Positions 46,418-53,316 of a stretch of DNA of 64,000 nt are shown in pieces. The stretch comes from Mycobacterium sp. Lineage in GTDB: Bacteria; Actinomycetota; Actinomycetes; Mycobacteriales; Mycobacteriaceae. The position numbers and the translations under genes were made by a program. Where the stretch lies: NCBI GenBank assembly GCA_020438865.1, contig JAGQTU010000006.1, positions 25,797 through 89,796 on the forward strand, written 5' to 3'. Numbering within the stretch: position 1 is the stretch's first letter; every line of letters starts with the position of its first letter. The notes beneath the pieces were generated by a model. The model did no database searches. It was not told the DNA's origin and saw nothing but the letters and a program-made list of their open reading frames with translations.

Positions 46418-47056
46418 TCAGGAGTTCTCATCGAGGCGCATCAGGTGCGCGAGGCGCCCGACGAAGACCGGCGGATAGGGACCGACACCGGAACTGGCCA
46501 TCCACTCGGCCACCGAGTCGGGGTGGTCGATCCAGCGACTGGCGTCCTCCTCGGTGTCGATCTCCTGCAGCACCATCGCTTCGTGCTCGTCATCGAACGC
46601 CCGGAACACGCGCAGGTTCCGGATGCCGGCGTCGGCGAAACGTGGGAGCGTGGCGCGGATCCGGGAGATCAGCACCGGCAGGTCGTCGACCCTGGCGATC
46701 GTGCCCACGATGACCCCCGGCGCCTCGTGCGGGTCGAGGTCGGACACCGCGATCTTCTCGACCGTCTCCCCGGCGAAGATGGCCGGGATGTCCTGCAGGC
46801 CCACGGAGTCGAACCAGTCAAGGAAGATTCGGGACCGCAGCACCTCGAGGATCGGCTCCTTGCTGCGCAGCGACATGGTCACCAGCACCCGGCCCGCGTC
46901 CCGGGTGGAGACGTAGACCAGAACGTAGTGCGCACCGAGATCGACCAGGGCGGGCTTGCTGCGCTGCAGCACCGGCCACACCCGGGCGGGGTCCGGCACC
47001 CGGTAGTCCATGGCCAGGACGAGGGTGTGCTCGTCGCTGTCCGCGGTCGCGCTCAT
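46418..47056 (-). CDS. conserved hypothetical protein, two ABM-like halves
   Basis: A 212-aa soluble protein that I do not recognise. Two halves look like ferredoxin-like alpha/beta barrels of the antibiotic-biosynthesis-monooxygenase type: LVLAMDYRVPDPARVWPVL with VLVYVSTRDAGRVLVTMSL, then IRNLRVFRAFDDEHEAMVLQ with ASRWIDHPDSVAEWMASSG. No cofactor motif is visible. Tight spacing on both sides (9-10 nt) places it in the operon with the acyl-CoA ligase. Confidence 0.75.
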   Translation of the reverse strand: MSATADSDEHTLVLAMDYRVPDPARVWPVLQRSKPALVDLGAHYVLVYVSTRDAGRVLVTMSLRSKEPILEVLRSRIFLDWFDSVGLQDIPAIFAGETVEKIAVSDLDPHEAPGVIVGTIARVDDLPVLISRIRATLPRFADAGIRNLRVFRAFDDEHEAMVLQEIDTEEDASRWIDHPDSVAEWMASSGVGPYPPVFVGRLAHLMRLDENS

Positions 47057-47066
47057 GGCGTATCGA

Positions 47067-47369
47067 CTAGTCGCTGGCGGGAAGGGGTTTGGCGGTCTTC
47101 TGCTCCAGCGGGATGGTGCCGATGCTGAGCGAACCGGCGCCCGCCTTGGTGACCAGCAGTTCGGCGCCGGCCTCGTCGACGTAGCGCTTGCCCATCACGG
47201 TGCCGCCCGCGAAGGCCGGGTCGAGTTGGGCATCCGCGGACTTCTCGGCGTCCAGGGGGATCATCGGGACCCCGCCGGCGCGCAGGTCGTCCAGGCTGTC
47301 TGACGACCGCACGACGATGACCTGGGTGTCACATACCTGGCTCTGCAGTCGGGTGCCGGTCTTGACCAT
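47067..47369 (-). CDS. conserved hypothetical protein (100 aa)
   Basis: A 100-aa protein of no family that I recognise. It contains a single Cys (LQSQVCDTQVIVVRSSD), a Gly/Val/Thr-rich middle (AGGTVMGKRYVDEAGAEL) and a Lys/Pro tail; no membrane segment. AGGAGGACAAC gives a strong start. It sits 16 nt after the acyl-CoA ligase gene, which suggests a joint task such as a small partner or carrier, although there is no phosphopantetheine-serine motif. Confidence 0.75.
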   Translation of the reverse strand: MVKTGTRLQSQVCDTQVIVVRSSDSLDDLRAGGVPMIPLDAEKSADAQLDPAFAGGTVMGKRYVDEAGAELLVTKAGAGSLSIGTIPLEQKTAKPLPASD

Positions 47370-47385
47370 GTTGTCCTCCTCGGGT

Positions 47386-48876
47386 TCAGGCGGTTGGTGA
47401 CTTGAGCTCGTCGGCCAGCTGGCGCCGTAGCACCTTGCCGGTCGGCGTGGTGGGCAGTTCGTGGCGAAACACCACCCGGTCCGGGGTTCTTGAGCCCCGA
47501 AGGTGCTGGCGCACATGGGCCCGCAGGTCCTCGGGGTCCGGGGTGATGTGGGCGACCGGTACCACGACGGCCACCATGATCTGGCCCCACTCGGCGTCCT
47601 CGACCCCGACGACGGCCACGTCGCGCACGTGCGGATGTTCGACGAGGACGTCCTCGACCTCGGCCGGGGCGATGTTCTCCCCGCCGCGGATGATGGTGTC
47701 GTCGGAGCGCCCGCCGATGAACAGGTAGCCGTCGGCGTCGAGGTAAGCGACATCCTTGGTCGGGAACCAGCCCTCGTCGTCGAGCACCGAGCCGATCTCG
47801 GCATACTTGCCCGACACCTGATCACCGCGCACGAACAGTTCGCCGACCTCCTCGGGGCCGAGCACGGTGCCGTCCTCGGCGCGGATCTGCACCTCGATCC
47901 CCGGCACCGGCTGCCCCACCGAGCCCAGCCTTCTGCGGGTCGGCTCGTTCTCGGCCGCGTGCGCGGCGCGGTGGTCCTCCGGGGTGAGAACCGCGATGGT
48001 GGAACTGGTTTCGGTCAACCCGTAGGCGTTGACGAACCCGACGTCGGGCAGCAACCCGAGCGCCTTGCGCACCAAGGGCAAGGCAACCTTGGATCCGCCG
48101 TAGGCCAGGGTCCGCAGTGCCGGCAGCGGGGTCGGGTCTGCCTCCAGTTCGGTGATGATCCGGTCAAGCATCGTGGGTACGACGGTGGCACTGGTCACCG
48201 CTTCACTCTGCGCCAGCCGGATCCATTCCCTGGGCTCGAACCTGGTCAGATACACCATCTTGCGGCCGGCGTACAGGTTCGACAATGCCGCGCCCACACC
48301 GGCGATGTGATACGGCGGCACACAGATCAGCGCGGCGTCGCCGGGCTCGGCCGAGGCGAACTCCACGGTGCCGGTCACATAGCTGGTGAGGTTGTTGTGC
48401 GACAGCTCAACCGCTTTGGGTCGCGACGTGGTACCCGAGGTGAACAGCACCACCGCGACGTCGTCGGGATCGGGGAACTCGGCGACAGGCTCGGCCTCAC
48501 CGGCCGCCGCGACGAAGTCCGCCGATTCCATTCGGCTGACGCCCAAACCGGCTGCCACTTCGGCATATTCGGCGTCGAAGACGACGAGCGGTTCGGGCAG
48601 CCGACCGACCAGCTCGGCCAGCGCCTCGGCGGAGAGCCGGTAGTTCAGCGGTGTGAACGGTCGTGCGGCCCGGGCCGAGGCGAAGATCAGCAGCGGCAGC
48701 ATGAGTCCGCCGGTACCGACGTACACCACGCTGTTGGCTCCGGATCGGGCGATCACGCCCGCGCCGCCGTCGGCCAGCGCGTTGAGTTCCCCGACGGTCA
48801 GCCGCTGGCCGTCGGAGACCACGCCGACCCGGTCGGCATCCGAGGCCGCCATCTCCAGGAGTAGCGCAACGCTCAT
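47386..48876 (-). CDS. acyl-CoA synthetase / AMP-forming ligase (FadD-like)
   Basis: A 496-aa ANL-superfamily enzyme that activates a carboxylic acid as acyl-AMP and then CoA thioester. P-loop motif VLFTSGTTSRPKAVELSH, A5-like YGLTETSS, A8-like GGRSDDTIIRGGENIAPAEVE and the C-terminal catalytic Lys in LPTTPTGKVLRRQL are present. Substrate is unknown. AGGAG precedes the ATG; the two Mce-associated genes lie directly upstream with a 9-nt gap. Confidence 0.9.
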   Translation of the reverse strand: MSVALLLEMAASDADRVGVVSDGQRLTVGELNALADGGAGVIARSGANSVVYVGTGGLMLPLLIFASARAARPFTPLNYRLSAEALAELVGRLPEPLVVFDAEYAEVAAGLGVSRMESADFVAAAGEAEPVAEFPDPDDVAVVLFTSGTTSRPKAVELSHNNLTSYVTGTVEFASAEPGDAALICVPPYHIAGVGAALSNLYAGRKMVYLTRFEPREWIRLAQSEAVTSATVVPTMLDRIITELEADPTPLPALRTLAYGGSKVALPLVRKALGLLPDVGFVNAYGLTETSSTIAVLTPEDHRAAHAAENEPTRRRLGSVGQPVPGIEVQIRAEDGTVLGPEEVGELFVRGDQVSGKYAEIGSVLDDEGWFPTKDVAYLDADGYLFIGGRSDDTIIRGGENIAPAEVEDVLVEHPHVRDVAVVGVEDAEWGQIMVAVVVPVAHITPDPEDLRAHVRQHLRGSRTPDRVVFRHELPTTPTGKVLRRQLADELKSPTA

Positions 48877-48885
48877 CGTCGGCTC

Positions 48886-49542
48886 CTACACCGGGTTGAA
48901 TTCGGAGATCAGCCAGCGGCCGTCCTGGTTGACCATCGTCACCAGCACGCTGCTGGTGGCCAGCGCGGGATCCGGCCGGTCCTTGCTGGTGGTCACCTGG
49001 TTGACGAACACCAGCACCACCGCACGGTCGGGCTGCATCTCGGATACCGCCGCGCGGGCGACGGTGGCCTCGGTCTTGACACCCTTCTGCTTGGCCGCGG
49101 GAGCCACGATCTTGTCGGTGAAATCGCTGTAGTACTTCAGGAATTCGCCGGTCAGGTGTGACTTGGCGGTGGCCAGGTCCTTGTCGAGGGTCTCGGGGGC
49201 GTACGACAGCAACGCCACCGTGCCGTCGCGCGCGGCGTCGGTGACCCGCTGCTGGGAGGCGGCGTTGGTCAGCTGATCGGGGCGGTAGATCCACCAGTAG
49301 ACGCCACCAGCCGCGGCGATCGACGCCACCAGCAGCGCGGCGAGCACGATCGCCGGCCACGGCAGGCGGCGCTTGGTGCCGGTAGTGGCGCCCTGCAGGT
49401 CGGGCTCGACCGAGATCTCGGCGCCCGTAGCGCCTTCGGTGTCGTCGACCTCGCTCGCGGTGGTTTCGGCGATCGCATCGGCTGTCTCATCGGCCGCGCT
49501 GTCGCCGTCGACGGCGTCGGGGCTGGTCTTCTCATCGCTCAC
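48886..49542 (-). CDS. Mce-associated membrane protein
   Basis: A 218-aa protein with an acidic Ala/Asp/Glu-rich N-terminus, one membrane helix near residues 62-83 (AIVLAALLVASIAAAGGVYW) and an extracytoplasmic NTF2-like domain ending WLISEFNPV, as in proteins encoded after mce genes (Mas/Mam). GTG 49542 overlaps the upstream gene stop as GTGA. There is no mce operon in the window. Confidence 0.85.
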   Translation of the reverse strand: MSDEKTSPDAVDGDSAADETADAIAETTASEVDDTEGATGAEISVEPDLQGATTGTKRRLPWPAIVLAALLVASIAAAGGVYWWIYRPDQLTNAASQQRVTDAARDGTVALLSYAPETLDKDLATAKSHLTGEFLKYYSDFTDKIVAPAAKQKGVKTEATVARAAVSEMQPDRAVVLVFVNQVTTSKDRPDPALATSSVLVTMVNQDGRWLISEFNPV

Positions 49543-50294
49543 GGCACGAACTCCACATCCGACATCTTCAACTTGTCTCCGTCCCGGGTCATCGTCACGC
49601 TCATCCGCCACGCGCGGGGATCCTGGCGGGCCCCGTTCGCGTTGGTCACCTGGGACGTCGCCGCGAGCAACACCACCCCGGTGTCACCGTTCTCGGATTC
49701 CAGCGCGGCCGCGTTGACCTTCCCCACGGTCACCGCCTTGGACTTCTCGGCGGTCGTCACGAAATCCTGCGCGCCCTTGGTGAAGTCATCCCGAAACGTC
49801 CCGGTGGAAAGGTCGATCACCTTCTGCACGTCGGCCTTGGCATGGTTGAAGTCGATCGACAGGAGGGCCACCACGCTCTCCTTCGCGGCGGTCACGAACT
49901 CGGCACGATGGGCGAGTTGCGCACTGACCTGCCGGTGCCGCTGGATCATCAGACCCGTCAACACCAACGCCGCACAGATCACCAGGACACCGGCGACCAG
50001 TCCGATCTTCGAGCACCCCGTCCGCGACCACCTGCCCCGGGCGGGGTCGTCGGCATCCGCGCCGGCCCCGCCGCCGTCGGCCGAATCAACGTCATCCTCG
50101 ATGGGCGCGGCATCGGTGTCCTCCGACGACCCGCGCAGCCGGGCGGCGGTGGCCTTCGCCCGGGCCGCCTCGGCGCGCGCCTCGGCCTCGGCGGCCTCCG
50201 CCTCCGCCAGCTGCGCCAGCACCTCCGACACGGCTTCCTCATCCGGCGAACGGGACGGGACCGCAGCACCCTTGCGGTTCACCTCAGGCGCCAT
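49539..50294 (-). CDS. Mce-associated membrane protein with N-terminal coiled coil
   Basis: A 251-aa paralogue of the following gene. An Ala/Glu-rich coiled coil (EAVSEVLAQLAEAEAAEAE) comes first, then an acidic linker, one membrane helix (LVAGVLVICAALVLTGLMI) and an exported domain (ESVVALLSIDFNHAKADVQK; GDKLKMSDVEFVP). In mycobacteria such pairs help mce transporters import lipids; here they head an operon with an acyl-CoA ligase. ATG 50294 has GTAGGTGGC in front. Confidence 0.85.
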   Translation of the reverse strand: MAPEVNRKGAAVPSRSPDEEAVSEVLAQLAEAEAAEAEARAEAARAKATAARLRGSSEDTDAAPIEDDVDSADGGGAGADADDPARGRWSRTGCSKIGLVAGVLVICAALVLTGLMIQRHRQVSAQLAHRAEFVTAAKESVVALLSIDFNHAKADVQKVIDLSTGTFRDDFTKGAQDFVTTAEKSKAVTVGKVNAAALESENGDTGVVLLAATSQVTNANGARQDPRAWRMSVTMTRDGDKLKMSDVEFVP

Positions 50295-50456
50295 GCCACC
50301 TACACATGTCCGCACTCCTCCTCCGACCAAGCATCCCGCCAGCGTACGGGCGTCCGCTGGACGGTCGACGCCCCCCGCCGCCCACGGCGGGCTACGGGGC
50401 TGCGAGACCCGCACGCCGCTCCCCCCGGGCGCGCGCACCGACCGGTCACCGGCGGT

Positions 50457-50477
50457 GAGAATGAGATTATCATCTCA
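50457..50477 (-). promoter_or_regulatory. palindromic operator (copy 1 of 2), upstream of the Mce-associated/ligase operon
   Basis: Contains GAGAATGAGATTATC followed by ATCTCA on the plus strand, so TGAGAT-TATC-ATCTCA is a perfect 6+4+6 palindrome. Nearly the same sequence, inverted, lies at 53272-53293 before the next operon. TetR-type repressor site by form. The rest of the 261-nt gap 50295-50555 holds nothing else that I recognise. Confidence 0.7.
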
Positions 50478-50555
50478 GGGTAATCACGTTGCCGACGGCA
50501 CCGTAAGGACCACCGAAAAGCGCCCTGAAGGTGCGGGAATGATATTTCCGGCAGA

Positions 50556-52007
50556 TCACCGCAGCTGGTCCTTCATCACCTTGCCGGTCGCGTTGAGCGG
50601 CAGCGCGTCGAGGAATTCGACCGACCGCGGCACCTTGAATCCTGCCATCCGGTCGCGGCTCCAGGCGATCAACTCGTCGGCGCTGACCTCGGCATCGCGC
50701 TTTCGCACCACGAACGCCTTGCCGACCTGGCCCAGCCGCTCGTCGGGCACCCCGATCACGGCGGCCTGGGCCACCGCCGGGTGTTCCATCAGGAAGCCCT
50801 CGATCTCGGCCGGGTAGGCGTTGAACCCGCCGACGATGAACATGTCCTTCTTCCGGCCGACGATGCGCAGCCGCCCCGAGTCGGTGAACTCCCCCAGATC
50901 GCCGGTGTGCAGCCAGCAGTCCACGTCGATCGCCTCGGCGGTGGCGGCCGGGTCGTCGAAGTACCCCTGCATCACGCTGTATCCCCGCACCAGCACCTCA
51001 CCGTCGTCGGCCAGCCGCACCTCGACGTCGGCGACCGGCAGGCCGGCCGTGGTGGCGACATCTTCGAAGGAGTCGCCCGGCCGGGACATCGTGGCCGTGC
51101 CGGCCTCGGTGAGCCCGTAGCCGGTGGCCAGCGTCTGGAACGGAAGCTCCTCGTGCACCCGGCGGATGAGCTCCACCGGGATGTCGGCCGCGCCGGTCAC
51201 CCCGGCGCGCAGGGTGGCCAGCTTGGCCTTGTCCTCGACGGCAAGCAGCGAGTGGTAAAGGGTCGGCGGCCCCGGCAGCATCGTGATGCGCTCCGCAGCA
51301 ATGAGTTCCACAGCCTCGTCGATGTCGAACACCGGCACCGGCAGCATGGTCGCGCCACGGATGAACGATGCGATACAGCCCGCCTTGTAGCCGAACGTGT
51401 GGAAGAACGGGTTGACGATCAGGTAGCGGTCACCGCGGCGCAGGTCGGCCAGGTCGCACCACTCGGCGTACATCCGCAGGTTCTGCGCATGGTTCATCAT
51501 CACGCCCTTGGGCCGGCCCGTCGTGCCGGACGTGTAGATGATGTCGGCGATGTCCGCGCCGGTGACCGCACGCTCGAAGGGTGCCCCGTCTTCGAGGAAA
51601 CCGGATTTGAGGTCGAGTGCGGGCACACCCGGCGGTGTCGCGAAATCCCGCCCCAGGAAACCCTTCTCGACCAGGACCGCCTTCGCGCCGCTTCGGGTGA
51701 TGATGTCGGCGGCTTCGGCCGTCTTGTACCGGGTGCTGACCGGGACCACCACGGCGCCGGCGGTCAGCACACCGAACGCCGCGATCATCCAGTGCGCGGA
51801 GTTGGGTGCCCAAATCGCGACCCGATCACCCTTGTCCACGCCGAGATTCGCGAACGCCCCCGCGGCACGGCGAACCCGATCGGCGACCTCGGCGAAGGTG
51901 AGGCGCAGCGGACCGTCGACGACTGCCTCGGCATCGCCGAACCGGTCCGCTGCGCTCGCGACCATCTCCGAGATGGTCTGAAATGCGTTGGGCGAGGGCG
52001 AAGTCAC
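50556..52007 (-). CDS. acyl-CoA synthetase, FadD family (FadD3-like architecture)
   Basis: A 483-aa ANL enzyme. Motifs: DIIYTSGTTGRPKGVMMNH, INPFFHTFGYKAG-type segment (VNPFFHTFGYKAG), YGLTEAGTATMS, GRKKDMFIVGGFNAYPAEIE and LPLNATGKVMKDQL with the C-terminal Lys. The FFHTFGYKAG block and overall length recall FadD3, which activates a steroid-ring propanoate (HIP), but there are no other HIP-pathway genes here, so the name is not assigned. GTG start with GAGGAG ahead; 52 nt after the amidohydrolase gene. Confidence 0.88.
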   Translation of the reverse strand: MTSPSPNAFQTISEMVASAADRFGDAEAVVDGPLRLTFAEVADRVRRAAGAFANLGVDKGDRVAIWAPNSAHWMIAAFGVLTAGAVVVPVSTRYKTAEAADIITRSGAKAVLVEKGFLGRDFATPPGVPALDLKSGFLEDGAPFERAVTGADIADIIYTSGTTGRPKGVMMNHAQNLRMYAEWCDLADLRRGDRYLIVNPFFHTFGYKAGCIASFIRGATMLPVPVFDIDEAVELIAAERITMLPGPPTLYHSLLAVEDKAKLATLRAGVTGAADIPVELIRRVHEELPFQTLATGYGLTEAGTATMSRPGDSFEDVATTAGLPVADVEVRLADDGEVLVRGYSVMQGYFDDPAATAEAIDVDCWLHTGDLGEFTDSGRLRIVGRKKDMFIVGGFNAYPAEIEGFLMEHPAVAQAAVIGVPDERLGQVGKAFVVRKRDAEVSADELIAWSRDRMAGFKVPRSVEFLDALPLNATGKVMKDQLR

Positions 52008-52059
52008 CTGGCGCTGCTCCTCATCAGGCGTTTCGCCCTTGATCGTCGCAGCGCGAATG

Positions 52060-53250
52060 TCACACGTTGACGAGGCGCGACAGGTTGCCGCCCATGATCT
52101 TCGCCTGGTCCTCCACCGGGAGGTGCTCGATGGCCTTCGCGTAGTAGGTCGGCTCCGCCAGCCCCTCCGGGTGCGGCCAGTCCGAGCCGTACAGCACGTT
52201 GTCCACGCCGATCAGCTCGACCAGGTCGTCGATGCCCTCCTCGTAGAACGGGCTGACGGCGATGCGGCTCTTGACCATCTCGACGGGATCGCTCGGGAAG
52301 GCCTCCGGGGCCTTCTTGAACACCTCGGCCAGACCGTCGAGCAACGGGAACATCCACTTGGCGCCGGCCTCGACGATTGCGATCTTCAGCTTCGGGAAGC
52401 GGTAGAGCAGGCCGTGGATCACGCAGGAGGCCACCGCATCCTGGATCGGGCGCCACTCGTTGAGGATCGACATCGCGTTGGTCTGGAACGGCAGCATCTC
52501 CTGCGCCGCACCGTCCCACTCGGAGGTGTAGCGCGAGTAGCCGCTGTCACTGGAGTGCATCCCGACCAGCAGGTCGTACTCGACGACCCGCTCCCAGAAC
52601 GGGTCGAACTCGGGCAGCGCGAACGACCGCGGGCCCCGGAAGCCGGGCACCGGGGCCGGGCGGATGAGGATGCACCGGGCGCCGCGCTTGACCGCCCACT
52701 CCAACTCCTCGATCGCCTTCTCGACGATCGGCAGGGTGATCACCGGGGTGGTGTAGATGCGGTTCTCGTAGTTGAAGCCCCAGACGTCGGCCAGCCATTC
52801 GTTCAGGGCGTGAATGATGACGTGGATGGCGACCGGATCGTCGCGCAACCGCTCCTCGACGACACTGGCCATGGTCGGGAACATCAGGGTGCGATCCAGC
52901 CCGAGGGAGTCCATCACCTCCAGGCGCGGACCTGGTTCGAAGAACGCCGGGATCGCGCGCATCGGCTCGCCGAACAGCTCGCGCTTGCTCTTGCCGTCCG
53001 GGTTGCCGTACTTGAAGTACTCCTCCCAGGCGCCCGGCTTGGCGACGACCTCGAAGGTCGGGTTGGGAATGTAGTTGCTGATCTGACCGCGCAGCGCGAT
53101 CTTGGTGCGGCCGTTGACCTGCACGTACTGGACGATGTCCTTGTACTCCTTCGGCAGGTACTTGGTCATCGCCTCCGGCGGCTCGTAGAGGTGATTGTCC
53201 GCGTCGAAAAGCGGAAACGGTAAGTCAACACGCGTTGACAGCTGCCCCAT
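52060..53250 (-). CDS. amidohydrolase-2 family metal-dependent hydrolase or decarboxylase
   Basis: A 396-aa TIM-barrel protein of the amidohydrolase_2 (ACMSD-like) group. First metal motif LFDADNHLYEPP, middle His in LLVGMHSSD and ASCVIHGLLYRFP, and the final Asp motif VLYGSDWPHPEG. This group includes C-C hydrolases and decarboxylases of aromatic or cyclic acids as well as hydrolases. TAGGAGGATTCC before the ATG is a strong ribosome site. First gene of the operon with the FadD gene; an operator lies 22 nt upstream. Confidence 0.88.
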   Translation of the reverse strand: MGQLSTRVDLPFPLFDADNHLYEPPEAMTKYLPKEYKDIVQYVQVNGRTKIALRGQISNYIPNPTFEVVAKPGAWEEYFKYGNPDGKSKRELFGEPMRAIPAFFEPGPRLEVMDSLGLDRTLMFPTMASVVEERLRDDPVAIHVIIHALNEWLADVWGFNYENRIYTTPVITLPIVEKAIEELEWAVKRGARCILIRPAPVPGFRGPRSFALPEFDPFWERVVEYDLLVGMHSSDSGYSRYTSEWDGAAQEMLPFQTNAMSILNEWRPIQDAVASCVIHGLLYRFPKLKIAIVEAGAKWMFPLLDGLAEVFKKAPEAFPSDPVEMVKSRIAVSPFYEEGIDDLVELIGVDNVLYGSDWPHPEGLAEPTYYAKAIEHLPVEDQAKIMGGNLSRLVNV

Positions 53251-53271
53251 GGAATCCTCCTATACGGTTCA

Positions 53272-53293
53272 TGAGAACGATATTCTCATTCTC
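53272..53293 (+). promoter_or_regulatory. palindromic operator (copy 2 of 2), upstream of the amidohydrolase-FadD operon
   Basis: TGAGAACGATATTCTCA is a 6+5+6 palindrome, followed by TTCTC. On the minus strand it reads GAGAATGAGAATATC then GTTCTCA, against GAGAATGAGATTATC then ATCTCA at 50457. It lies between the CoA-transferase stop and the amidohydrolase start, where it would block transcription of the latter. Confidence 0.7.
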
Positions 53294-53316
53294 GACTAAC
53301 TGCAATACCCCGGTGG

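Noticed and set aside
50556-52007. Naming the ligase fadD3
   Set aside because: Architecture is similar, but none of the other ring-C/D steroid catabolism genes are present, so the specific name is not supported.
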